NCBI GenBank assembly: GCA_031310005.1
Contig: CM062386.1
Span: forward strand, 2,790,001-2,854,000
Direction: 5' to 3'
Origin: Dactylellina haptotyla
Lineage: Eukaryota; Ascomycota; Orbiliomycetes; Orbiliales; Orbiliaceae
DNA: 64,000 bases
In this document: piece by piece, positions 36,601 through 46,324 of the stretch
How positions within the stretch are numbered: position 1 is the stretch's first letter
Layout: each line of letters opens with the position of its first letter
Notes under the pieces: generated by a model
What the model saw: the letters and a program-made list of their open reading frames with translations, nothing else
The model's database searches: none
Told to the model about the DNA's origin: nothing
Position numbers and translations under genes: made by a program

Positions 36601-38156
36601 TGCGCCTTTTAATCCATCATCAGGAGGATACGGAAGAAAACCTAGTATATTGGGATTTGGAGCTACTTGATCTTTGAGGCCAGTCATTTCTAGGTCTGGT
36701 GATTCTGACTTGACAGAAGGCGTGATTATTTTAGAATCGAGTTTATCAGTAGCGGTAAGGCTGGGATAGGTTTCGACCTTTAAATTTAGTAAACTACCAA
36801 GTGAGGAGTTAGAGAAGAAGTCCACGTCCGAAAAATCCGAAAAATCCCGGAATTCAAGACAAGGATTAGGAATAAGAAGGTCATCAGCAGTCATAGCTGG
36901 TTCCATTGCCTCAGATAGAGATGATTCAACAGATACTTTGGGTGTCGGTGGTAAGTCTTGCTCTTGAGCTAAATCGCGGACGAATTCAACGTCTGCAGGA
37001 CCGAATTCATTTTTAATATCGGGGTCAAAAACTAAAAAAAATATATTCAGCCATGGTGCACAAAGTTAAGTTTTAGTGCAAGAAATCACGAACATGGGCT
37101 CGGTATCGTCCCTTCCCACTCTGGGAAACAGAATAAGAACATTTGGTTCCAGGTTCGGGCTCGATACAACTCCGAAGGCATATCCCGATTGAAATGAAAT
37201 TTGTGTAGATGTTTCCTTATCTCCAGTTAATCGGAGTCTGAAATGCGGGGTCTGGAGTACCATTATTACCTGACATTATCTAATCGCTTGCCTTGGGGGC
37301 GACAGCGGCCGTCCCGCGGTTGGGAAGGGATGGCTGCGAAAGGGCATCTATAGTCTCTTCTGTTGGCGGCACTTCTGAAGCGTTTTTGTGGTTTACTATC
37401 GTTGCCTCTGCCTCTATCATCTTCACCGCCATCTCCCCCAGCTTCGCAACTTTCCTCCCGATCGCGCTTTTTTGGTTGGTTGTCAGTCGACCTGGATTTC
37501 TGTGACTTGCCTCTTCGAGTGGTTGGTCTATTGGTCGGCCGATACCCCGGACTCCCTCCGTGATTTACAGGAGTTGGCAGGTTTATTCTCGGAATGAAAG
37601 CTGGACTCTTTGGAGTTGGGTTGGGAAGTGCATCATGCGCCGGTCGATGGGGAGAGTGTTTAATTATCGCTAGAGAAAATCGAGAGAGCTTGTTCTCCGG
37701 GTAGACAGACAATAAATAAAATTTTTGCCGTCGCTGCAAGTATACTGTGCACAAGCCGATGGCGGTCACATTAAAAATCGCCAGCAGAAGGCTTTGTAAG
37801 ACTATCCAGTCTATGGGAGAAGTGTCATCGCTGTCCAAAGAACTGACAAACGAAGTTTTATTCAGTGAAAAAACCAACGGAGGTGTTAGAGCGTAGGTAA
37901 ATGCTAGGTTTTGTATGACTGGCGTATGGTAATAGAAAGTTGCGAGCTTTTGAAAGCTTAGTTGCTGGACTCCGTAACCATAACGAGAATAGCGGTTGAA
38001 GTTTTCGCGAAAGATAGTTCGTGTTCTATTACTAATATGATAATACCCCTTGAAGCTACAGTTAGTACAGAAGAGAGTTTCGTTCGCATGACAGTTGCGG
38101 GGGGAAACGCCTACGTTAAGGATAGCTGCAGCTGGTGTTCTGGGAATAGAGTCCAT
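33603..38156 (-). CDS. Single-unit atypical zinc-finger protein (1,391 aa), paralogue of the giant gene
   Basis: Seven exons (minus order): 37270-38156, 37094-37215, 36086-37031, 35897-36018, 34879-35815, 34685-34821, 33603-34627; phases 2,1,2,1,2,1 exactly as in the two-unit gene. Order: finger YRCPFAAIPSQPRDGRC...KHLHKFH, finger ACPFARICPDENLQC...NHIFRCH, DFSFGPLISYLLANTNAE, helix KAQAIYMLSILMILRSA, finger CCPCAMFQCSVHIKC...NHINRDH, VYTDSRDPETVYE, disordered stretch, C-terminal domain RKYYIVVD...LFTWEGWKL...DVVEV stop. A small internal repeat (MFEDNADS / MFVDDDDADS / MFEDTADR) precedes the helix. The first exon is about 650 nt longer than in the paralogue and contains a hydrophobic stretch (WIVLQSLLLAIFNVTAIGL), so its start (ATG 38156) is less certain. 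Function unknown. Confidence 0.7.
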
Positions 38157-38518
38157 GTTGGGTAGCGTAAAGTTTGCGTCACCAAACTCGTTGCTGCGGA
38201 TATGGTTCGACTAAGACCTTAGGAGAAATGTAATTCAAGGGCTTAGACGGATACAAAAAGACGATGCAACTGAATATGCTAAGACCCTATGTCAAACGAG
38301 CCCCACCTGGTCATGCATAGGTGTCGGCACGGCTTGGTTTTGAGTCGTGTAAGCTAATTGACAAAAGGTTATAAGGGTTGAACAATGCAATGGCTTATGA
38401 TACGTATGCTACTGAGGTAGGGTGAATAGAAATAGTGATTAAGAAACGGAATGAGGGATAGGTTTCCAAATGTTTTTGTTTATGCGGCTGTGATAATTCG
38501 CAAGCGCTGCCCAGGCAG

Positions 38519-38644
38519 GTCGTGCATGTTGCTTCAGCGCCAAGAAAGCAGGTTTGTGTTGAAAAAGCAACGTTTGTAGCAGAAACTGAGTGCCAAGCGT
38601 CCGAAAGAGGTTCGCGTCGACTGCCGCTTTGGGCCAACGAAGAA
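38519..38644. repeat. Second copy of the zinc-finger gene 5' element
   Basis: Similar to 33213-33386 with a deletion of about 20 bases near the middle. Both copies sit a few hundred bases upstream of the start codons of the two paralogous zinc-finger genes. Confidence 0.6.
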
Positions 38645-38671
38645 ATGCTTGTGCGACAGACTCGCGAATTA

Positions 38672-38860
38672 CTCGAAGATTTATTCCCTCCGTTTGCTAT
38701 ATTATTATTGTAGTACTGCTTCGAGTCTTAAGCAAAAGATATTAAAAAATACGCGCTAATTGAAGTTTGCTCGGGGTTACACGTTTTGAGCCGACCCTTC
38801 AAAATATCGTCAGAAGGACTAGCCTATATATGGCCTGCACTTTCGAAACCAACACTTTTT
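38672..38860 (-). pseudogene. Decayed fragment of another zinc-finger unit
   Basis: The forward strand aligns over its whole length with 35133-35330, the exon that encodes the Ser-rich stretch and the AQAIYMLSILMILR helix. Matching blocks include GAAGATTTATTCCC, TATTATTATT, TGAAGTTTG and TATATATGGCCTGC against TATATATAGCCTGC. Stops and small indels break the frame. It is a relic of a third unit or gene upstream of the single-unit paralogue. Confidence 0.65.
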
Positions 38861-39015
38861 TCGACGTATACGTTCCGCAATAACTAGTTGTGCGCATTAT
38901 GTGCAAGCGTTTGTTATCTGAAGGCCAGAGGCGGGGTATCCGAACTCCTCCCCATGAGATTGTTCTACCTTAAACGTTCCTAAGAGATATCTCTTTTACA
39001 TACGAACTAGCTACA

Positions 39016-39949
39016 ATGACTGATTCCCAAATGCCCACTACTTCTTGGATTCAAGATGGAGCAACCATATATTTTGTTTTTCAGATCGGTATAACCTTAA
39101 AGGAGAGAACTTTTGATGGCGCCTTTACTCTTTCTGATACATTGGGTTCCGCCATACCTAATACCCCGGGAGTTTACTTTCTTGGTGAGAAGGTAGGAGT
39201 CCCTATTATTGGCATATTCCTTTAGTTATTTATACTTGTAGATGACATGGTAACACCTCTTTGTAGCGGAACTTTTATTGTATCGATGAAGATGGCATTC
39301 TCCAAGACTTCCAGTTCGACGATGAAGAAGGCGAATGGCAATCTGGGGAACTTGCCGCTGTTGGAGCTAAACCTGCTCTGAAGTCAGATATTGCTGTTGT
39401 CGCCGGCCCTCAAGATGGAGGGGTTCAGATCTTTTTTCAACATTTTAATGGCGAAATACAATCAATCCAGTGTGATGCCACTGGAGCGTGGGGTTCACCT
39501 AGCATTCTGCCTGCAGTGGAACCGTCGGCGGACCTCAGCATCTATGCCATAAACTCTGATGCTGTTATACATGTTTTCTATACAAGCCAAGATAACAGCA
39601 TCCACGAACTTGTCTTCGAAAATGAATGGATTGGTAAGTGATATTAAAGCTTCGGCCCGGATCGGAATTTAACTTTGAATTAGATTCCAAAGTCCCGCAT
39701 ACAGAGTCGGCGTCGGAGAAGCACGCCTTAAAAGCAGTGCCATACGAGGACGGCTATCTCGTTCAGTTCAACCAATTCATTGATGCCGATGAAGAGGTAT
39801 ACACGGTTTACAAAGACGAAGTAACGCTTGTGGGAAAATACCATGACGGCGTTTTCACAAAACATCGCGATGCTGAAGGGTTCAATGAAGAGGGGGCAAA
39901 GCCAGTAATTCTTAACCCTTCAATTATTCCTCGAATTAAAAAACCGTAG
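39016..39949 (+). CDS. Fucose-specific lectin-like beta-propeller protein
   Basis: Exons 39016-39192, 39267-39633, 39684-39949; 269 aa from ATG. Propeller-blade repeats are visible: GATIYFVFQIGITLKERTF, RNFYCIDEDGILQDFQFDDEEGEW, DGGVQIFFQHFNGEIQSIQC and DAVIHVFYTSQDNSIHEL. Each shows the I-x-V/I-F/Y-x(5-8)-I-x-E/S pattern of the Aleuria aurantia lectin fold. Full AAL-type lectins have six blades and about 310 residues; this one is shorter and the last blade is weak, so binding may be reduced or specificity changed. No signal peptide, so it would be cytosolic, as fungal defence lectins often are. Neighbour of the NLR gene, convergent and 57 bp apart. Confidence 0.68.
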
Positions 39950-40006
39950 AAATCGCAGGCCTAGAATTCGGTAGAATATATTGAGCAGGTAGTGCACGCT
40001 GAGACG

Positions 40007-43000
40007 CTACATTATTCGTCTTTTCTTTCGTTTCCTACCTTCATCAAGCGTTTCTCTGGCCTCACGGCGTGTTGAGTGGTCATTGGCAGTTTGTTTCCCT
40101 CGCATCTCTATTAGCTTATCTTTGCAAATTCGCCTGAGTTGATGGGATTCCCCAAGTTCTCGGTCCCTTTTGTCCATTCCCTTTAACGCCTGGGAATATA
40201 AAGCCTCTGCTTTCGGGTACTTCCCCAGATTCTCGAAAGTAAAAGCAAGGTTGAACATGATTGTTAGCGTATTTGGATTCTCTAGGCCTAAGAGCTCAGA
40301 GCACAGCGCTAGGGCGTCTCCAAATTTATCTTCAGCGTCTTGAAGTTTCCCTTGCGCAAGTAAAACTCTAGCAAGCCCGTTCAAACACCATAATGTATCA
40401 CAATGCTTCGCTCCTAGCACGGTGATACTAAGTTCTAGTACTTGACGGTGCATTGCTTCGGACTTCTTATATCTTCCCTGGCTGGCCAGGGCTTCTGCTA
40501 AATGCTCCCTTGTCGCTAGAGTTGACGGATGATCAAAGGTCAATGCACGCTCTTTACGTTTCAGAGCAATTTTGAGCATCTTGATGGAAGCGTCGTAATC
40601 TCCTTGATCGCCAAGCGCGCATGCCATATCGCTCATGGTGGTAATAGTGTCTTCGTGGTCAGGGCCGAGTGTTTTCTCGCTTATCTTGAAGGCCTTTCTA
40701 TACATAATAGCAGATTGCTCAATGTTGCCATGTTTCTTGAGCGCTTGAGCTAGATTCTTCATACTTCTAAGGGTATCTCGATTTCGCTCCCCTAGAATCA
40801 GCTCTCTCTCCGTCAATACTTCTTGATGTATTTTTACTGCCTCGCTGTACCTCCCAATGCTACTAAGCATCAGTCCCTTCAACGTTCGGCACTCTAGAAT
40901 TGATAAGGATTCGTCCGAGAGATATTCTTCGTGAAACTCTAGCGTTTCCTCACAAAGTTTGGGGAGGATACTATATTGACCTTGCCGCCAAATGAAACTT
41001 GTGTAGTTGCGCATCAGGGCTCCGCGCGTCGCAAAATCCATACATTTTGGTCTGATGGATTTGGCATCATATAGCAGGATAGCCTCAACATGTGGAGCAA
41101 GAGTACCGCGCTTTTGCCAGTTCTCCCTATTTCCATACTCATCGGTTGCAAAATACTGGAATAGACGCTTCATTGCTCTCTCCCACCACAATTCCAAAGA
41201 GTCATTTTGGCGCAGCCATTCTTTCATAGCAAATTGTACGAGCTCCACCATTTCAAAACTTTCCTCTGCTTCTCGAATATTGGAGATAAACGAATAATCT
41301 CGTAGTAAGCTGATAGAACGATGAAATTGGAATGAATTAGCGTTCGTGGATATAAGGAACTTCGGTATCTTTGCAGGATCGAGCAAACACATTAGCGATA
41401 ATATTTCAGCCGCTTGCGGGTCCGTTCGCCTGATTTGTGTGAAAGATAACTCCCAAGTCTTGAGAACCGTGTCAGGAGCATGATCGTCGCTTTGCCGACC
41501 TACCTCTTCTCTAAGTAATGAAACCCGGGCCTCATCGTCTTTCAACCATGATATATATTGTGAAGTCGCTACTCCGTTATCTCCATTAATATACGCACAT
41601 GATTGGGCAATGGCTAATGGGATTCCGTGTAGTAGTCGCACTAACTCCGAGATCTCTGAGTCGCTTGTCTCGCGGGGTAGTTTCTTTTTCATTAAAATTG
41701 CCGCGTCTGTTGTATCCAGTGGTGGTACGTGTATAATTTCGCCACCTCTTTGTTGCACCATACCGCTCAAAACACGCTTGTTCCGGGATGTGATCAAAAT
41801 CTTCCCCCTGGGACTATACGGTATATATTCAGACAACGGACGGCTTTTATCACCTAAGTTCTGCATTTTTTCACTATTCTCTTCGTAATCGAGGTTGTCG
41901 ATAACCATAAGCCAATCCACGCCACGATCGATGGAGAGCCATCCCCGAACTAAGGGTAACATATCCGCAAAACCTTTCTCAGCGCATCCAGGAAGGTTCA
42001 GATGCATGGCAATGTCTCTGTACTCTTGCTGAAACCTCGTGGTCGAGCCAGAATATACCCAAATGACAGAGCCCTTTGGATTCTTGTCTCGGAATCTGTA
42101 GCAATACTCAAGCGCTATTTGGGACTTCCCCACTCCACCAATACCAGTCAGGGCACCAGCGGATTTTGTCTTGAAGTTTTCGTCGATTTTTGTCAATATA
42201 TCCTCTCGAGCTGTGAAATTCGCGTCCCGTTGGAAAGGGACTTTGAATAAATTTGTCACCAACGTAGAAACTTTAGGCGTGGTGCAGTCGAGATCGCTAT
42301 ACAAGCCTCCTATATCCTCCGTGGTGCGGGCGTCAACCGAATATAGAATTTCTCGAGCGAAGGCCGCTGCGGTGGCTGCTGCGTAACGGTGCCACACATT
42401 GTTTTTATGAGAGTCTGCATAATCGGCGATACCGCGAATTACCAAGCACCGTGTCTCGTCCACAACCCCGGCAGCCTCCATCTCAAAGCAAAGAGCGCTG
42501 TCGAATTTTTCTGCGAGTTTATCCCTTATAATCGCGTTTTTCATGACAGTATCTCCTGATAAAATTGTTCCGAGATGAAATATGAGTTTTTTTGTTTTTC
42601 GTTCAGGTCGGTTTATCACACGGCGAGGATCGCAGCCAGAACATGTATCGCCCCGTCCGTGCGGATATGTCGATTCGTACAAATTATCTTTTTCAAGGCC
42701 AGGATGTGCAAACTGACTTATCCTGTTCAAATGCTCCGCGAATTTGGTCTTCCCCAGAATATTATTGGCCACTAGCACGCCGAGAGCGTTTCTAGCTTGT
42801 TGAGCCGGTTTATCTAGGACACCTAACAAGCGCCCGTTGCCGCCTTCCTCTACTTTCTTATAGTCGTACTGAATTACGGCATGTTCTCCAGCTTGTTCCG
42901 GCCAACCAACCACAACATCTCCCAAATGAATATCCTTTTCGGAGTCAATCTGTATCGTTCTGCGTGGGATACCTCCACCGATACCAACAAGCAGATTCAT

Positions 43001-43258
43001 CTTCATATTAGGGAAGCTTCGAACCATCGCTTGTGCTAATTTCGTGGCGTGAACTTTCCCCGGTTGGCTCGGGGCGAGACTAGCAATGACGATATTGTGG
43101 CCGTTGATAGAACCGTACAAGTACGCATTTTCGTCATTTGAGGGTATCTTGCAGGGCTTGTGTTGTTCGTCCAGCATTGCTATTGCTGCAACCAGCTCAC
43201 TTGACGGCAGCGCGCAAAGCCATCCGACCGTATATTTGTCGCGAGAGAGCTGTAACAT
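40007..43258 (-). CDS. NLR-type STAND protein: PNP domain, NB-ARC, TPR repeats
   Basis: Single exon, 1,083 aa from the ATG at 43258 (MLQLSRDKYTVGWLCALP). Residues ~8-315 are a nucleoside-phosphorylase domain (LLVGIGGGIP, LGDVVVGWP, CFEMEAAGVVDETRCLVIRG, ADYADSHK). Residues ~345-640 are NB-ARC: P-loop GIGGVGKSQIAL (~372-383), Walker B WLMVIDNLD (~455), RNBS-B-like KILITSRNK, GxP-type HGIPLAIAQ. From ~790 come tetratricopeptide repeats (SMKNLAQALKKHGNIEQSA, TMSDMACALGDQGDYDAS, TREHLAEALASQGRYKKSE, CLNGLARVLLAQGKLQDAE, IMFNLAFTFENLGKYPKAE). This is the standard fungal intracellular receptor layout: N-terminal effector, nucleotide switch, repeat sensor. All ATPase motifs look intact, so it is probably functional. 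The longer frame to 43333 lacks an ATG. Likely role: non-self or stress recognition. Confidence 0.93.
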   Translation of the reverse strand: MLQLSRDKYTVGWLCALPSSELVAAIAMLDEQHKPCKIPSNDENAYLYGSINGHNIVIASLAPSQPGKVHATKLAQAMVRSFPNMKMNLLVGIGGGIPRRTIQIDSEKDIHLGDVVVGWPEQAGEHAVIQYDYKKVEEGGNGRLLGVLDKPAQQARNALGVLVANNILGKTKFAEHLNRISQFAHPGLEKDNLYESTYPHGRGDTCSGCDPRRVINRPERKTKKLIFHLGTILSGDTVMKNAIIRDKLAEKFDSALCFEMEAAGVVDETRCLVIRGIADYADSHKNNVWHRYAAATAAAFAREILYSVDARTTEDIGGLYSDLDCTTPKVSTLVTNLFKVPFQRDANFTAREDILTKIDENFKTKSAGALTGIGGVGKSQIALEYCYRFRDKNPKGSVIWVYSGSTTRFQQEYRDIAMHLNLPGCAEKGFADMLPLVRGWLSIDRGVDWLMVIDNLDYEENSEKMQNLGDKSRPLSEYIPYSPRGKILITSRNKRVLSGMVQQRGGEIIHVPPLDTTDAAILMKKKLPRETSDSEISELVRLLHGIPLAIAQSCAYINGDNGVATSQYISWLKDDEARVSLLREEVGRQSDDHAPDTVLKTWELSFTQIRRTDPQAAEILSLMCLLDPAKIPKFLISTNANSFQFHRSISLLRDYSFISNIREAEESFEMVELVQFAMKEWLRQNDSLELWWERAMKRLFQYFATDEYGNRENWQKRGTLAPHVEAILLYDAKSIRPKCMDFATRGALMRNYTSFIWRQGQYSILPKLCEETLEFHEEYLSDESLSILECRTLKGLMLSSIGRYSEAVKIHQEVLTERELILGERNRDTLRSMKNLAQALKKHGNIEQSAIMYRKAFKISEKTLGPDHEDTITTMSDMACALGDQGDYDASIKMLKIALKRKERALTFDHPSTLATREHLAEALASQGRYKKSEAMHRQVLELSITVLGAKHCDTLWCLNGLARVLLAQGKLQDAEDKFGDALALCSELLGLENPNTLTIMFNLAFTFENLGKYPKAEALYSQALKGMDKRDRELGESHQLRRICKDKLIEMRGKQTANDHSTRREARETLDEGRKRKKRRIM

Positions 43259-44050
43259 ATCGGTTGGTACCGGCGTGGCTAGGAGGCACAAGACCTCTCT
43301 AGGTAAGTCAAAAATTAGGTTAGTTATATACAAAAGCTTTAAAGTTTTCGAGCGGAAACGTTGACGGGCTTGTTATATAATTTATCCACGGCCGGACTAT
43401 GCAGTTTCGAGGCTGCATGCAGTCCAACGTGGCACCAAAAAAATTGCATGCTATTTTGGTGTGGCAGTAATCCTCCACCGCTCTAGCCTCGATACCAGGC
43501 GCTGGCTACTAGCTACCACCGCTCGAGCCTCGGCGCCTATGATAGTTCTAGTGTTTATAAACTTACTTCAAAAACTTCTCGTACATAGATGCACGCGCGA
43601 CGACGACGCTTTTCTTCACAGACGTCTAACGTCTCTTTATAGTCCATGTGAAGTAACAGAATGGAAACTAAATTGCTACGTCCTCTATCCCTCGCAAACC
43701 ACACGCGTCACGAGGCAAACCTCTTTACTCTATTACTTAAATTTACGAATTAACTGCTTTGCCATTTGATTTATAAGATAGTAGAAATGGAAACATGAGA
43801 GAAATAATATGAAAGAATCTAAGTCTAAGACTAAGTTGATAATCTGATTTGAAGATAATCTAGAGACTTTTTTGCTAGGTGAGTGCCGAAATTCCATCTT
43901 CACTTTGATAAGTTTTGGTATACCAAGAAAAAAATACCCAAGAACAAAATTACCCAACAAAAAAATAAAACCAAAATTAAAAGGAGCAGAATGGAGTTTC
44001 TTTGTCACCGTGCTCTTTTTCTGGCACGTAGCTTAGAATTCTCACTAGCC
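43259..44050. other. Intergenic: NLR promoter side
   Basis: About 790 bases with A/T-rich stretches. A GCTACTAGCTACCACCGCTC-like segment near 43486 echoes a CCACCGCTCTAGCCTCG segment just before it, a short direct duplication. No gene seen. Confidence 0.4.
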
Positions 44051-46324
44051 TTAAGCTGCGCAATCTGGGTTGACATTAGAATTCATAGGTTGCAAATATC
44101 GAGCTCTCCTTGCACGTACTACAAGTAGCCGATAAGGAGGGGTGCCATAGGTTACTGGCGTAATCCGATACGGAAAAGGATTTTGAGTATTTTGGTTTTG
44201 TGAAAATATCTGTAGTGCCAATTTTGAGTTTATTAGGTGAAAAATAACTCGAGAGGTGAGCTTATAGCTTACGTCTGTGTCTGATCTACCATCTTGAAAT
44301 ACTTCAATGGTAGCTTCATCTCCACTCTGTTGGGCAAGTTCCAACGGTGTTTGACCTTCACTATCCGTTGTTCTCTTCCTTCTTCCCCAGCCAATGAATC
44401 CCTTAAACACTCTCGCAACCTCGCTTTTTCCGGACCTAGCAGCAATATGAAGAGGTAGTTGACCCTTGCCATTCCGAAGATCCATCGATGCCCCGGCCTC
44501 ACATAAAGCTCGAACAATTTCAGGCCAACCATGCTCTGAAGCATAGTGAATAAGAGGCTCTCCGTCAATTTCCATTCTGTTTAACGCTTCCTTATCTGCT
44601 GAATAATGAAGAAGCGTTATAACAACTGCTTTAAAGCCGCCCTTGATCGCTGAATGGAGTGGTGTCTGCCCGAAGTTATCCAGGGTATTTATGATAGCGC
44701 CATTCTTTAGCAATTCTGATATTAAATCAACAGCATCATCACCACGTTCAGCAAAAACATGCAATGGGGTACGCCCATTATTGTCTAGTACATCTGTCAT
44801 CGCTTCATAGCTTATGAGCGTTTGAAGGATTTCGCAAGCACCATTAGGCACAACATGTAATGGAGTCTGTGCTTTAATATCTCTTCGGTTCAATTGTCGC
44901 TCAATTCTTGCCAGAGCGTCCACCGCCTTTTGGTTTTTCTCACGAACTGCGCGATGGATAAAAGGCCCATGCTGGTTTGATGTTTCTGCCTTACATCTTA
45001 CCAAGTGCATTACGATCTGTGTATAGCCCAGTTCGGCAGCAATGTAGAGGGCTGACTTATCGTCTTTGTCAAGCACCTCCAAATTGGCACCCTTCCTTAT
45101 AGCTAATTTCAATGGTTTCAACTCATTTTTGGAGGCAGCTTTATGCAGAAGGGTTTGTCCGTCTGCATTTGTCGCATCAAGACCGCCGGATTTGCCTTTC
45201 CATAACAAATCAAAAGCTTCCTCGTGTTCACTTTGCGCTGCAAGATAGAGTGGTGTTTTTCTCTCTACATCCAATGCCTCCTCATCGGCTTCGACTTTGA
45301 GGAGAATTTCGACACCAACCTTGCGTCCTTCGTCGGCAAGCTTATGTAGAATTGTCCTCTGGTTATCAGGATCCTTGTGATCTTTATTTGCGCCGTGGCT
45401 GATCAGAAATCGTACTATATCTTCATGGCCTTGCCCAGCTGCGACATACAGAGGTGTATTTGACTCATGATCTTCCGGGTCGACTTTTAGCCCTGGGTTC
45501 TTGCTTATTAGAAGCTTAACGCATTCTATGTCGCCAATCTTAGCTAAATGGTGCAGAATTGTCCGCCCATGGGGATCCATAGACTCTGGATCCGCCCCAG
45601 CTTCTTTTAGTATGTCAACCACGTCTACGTGATTCCCTTGAACTGCGTAAAACAGAGGAGATCTTTGGCTCTTATCTTGGCGATTTATCAAATCCGGGGC
45701 TTCTTTTATCAAAACTTTCACTACTAGATCATGTCCTTTGATGGCAGCAAGGTGTAGAGGGTTTCTACGCTTAGAATCTAATAAATCAGGTTTAGCTCCC
45801 TTAGTTAAGAGCTCGGCGACGATATCATGATACCCTCTATCAGCAGCTTGATGGAGTGCCGTCTGACGAAACCGGCCGGCCAAGGAATTAAGATCGATAT
45901 TAGGACACTCCAGAAGTGCTTTCAAGACGGTAAGCCTACCCTTGAAAGCAGCAATATGAAGAGATCCTTGCCCGTTTTTATCTAATATTTCGGGGTTTGC
46001 GCCGCAGGCGAGAAGCAACCTAGCAATTCGTTCCTTTCCATTTAGGGCTGCATAATGAAGGACAGTTCTCCGATCTTCGTCTACCGTGTCTAGGATCGCC
46101 GGACCGCCCTGTTGATTTAAATCTAGAAGCGACCTGACTGCCTGTAGGCTCTCGCGATGACGGGATAAGACAACGTAATGTAACGCCGTCCGCCCAGTTT
46201 GGTCCTGGAGGTTCTTGTCCGGATTTTTGTCTAGAATCTTTTTGATCTCTTTTGGATCGCCGGCCTCAGCGGCTTTGTGCAAAGCGGTCTTGCCTTGTTC
46301 ATATCTTTGATTTATATCTTCCAT
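44051..46324 (-). CDS. Large ankyrin-repeat protein (about 20 repeats)
   Basis: ATG at 46324; 757 codons read in one frame. Nearly the whole protein is ankyrin repeats of about 33-35 residues: GKTALHKAAEAGD, GRTALHYVVLSRH, RRTVLHYAALNGK, QGSLHIAAFKGR, RQTALHQAADRGY, RNPLHLAAIKGH, RSPLFYAVQGNH and on to QTPLELAQQSGD. There is no N-terminal effector or NB domain, so it resembles a free-standing fungal ANK receptor arm. The last ~80 residues (after EVFQDGRSDTD) do not look like ankyrin. A GTAAGC donor occurs exactly there, so the true C-terminus may be spliced and differ from the frame shown. Likely a protein-interaction scaffold or sensor. Confidence 0.85.
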   Translation of the reverse strand: MEDINQRYEQGKTALHKAAEAGDPKEIKKILDKNPDKNLQDQTGRTALHYVVLSRHRESLQAVRSLLDLNQQGGPAILDTVDEDRRTVLHYAALNGKERIARLLLACGANPEILDKNGQGSLHIAAFKGRLTVLKALLECPNIDLNSLAGRFRQTALHQAADRGYHDIVAELLTKGAKPDLLDSKRRNPLHLAAIKGHDLVVKVLIKEAPDLINRQDKSQRSPLFYAVQGNHVDVVDILKEAGADPESMDPHGRTILHHLAKIGDIECVKLLISKNPGLKVDPEDHESNTPLYVAAGQGHEDIVRFLISHGANKDHKDPDNQRTILHKLADEGRKVGVEILLKVEADEEALDVERKTPLYLAAQSEHEEAFDLLWKGKSGGLDATNADGQTLLHKAASKNELKPLKLAIRKGANLEVLDKDDKSALYIAAELGYTQIVMHLVRCKAETSNQHGPFIHRAVREKNQKAVDALARIERQLNRRDIKAQTPLHVVPNGACEILQTLISYEAMTDVLDNNGRTPLHVFAERGDDAVDLISELLKNGAIINTLDNFGQTPLHSAIKGGFKAVVITLLHYSADKEALNRMEIDGEPLIHYASEHGWPEIVRALCEAGASMDLRNGKGQLPLHIAARSGKSEVARVFKGFIGWGRRKRTTDSEGQTPLELAQQSGDEATIEVFQDGRSDTDVSYKLTSRVIFHLINSKLALQIFSQNQNTQNPFPYRITPVTYGTPPYRLLVVRARRARYLQPMNSNVNPDCAA

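Noticed and set aside
44269-44568. Overlapping minus-strand frame of 99 codons in the ankyrin gene
   Set aside because: Alternative frame of an obvious ankyrin-repeat coding sequence.
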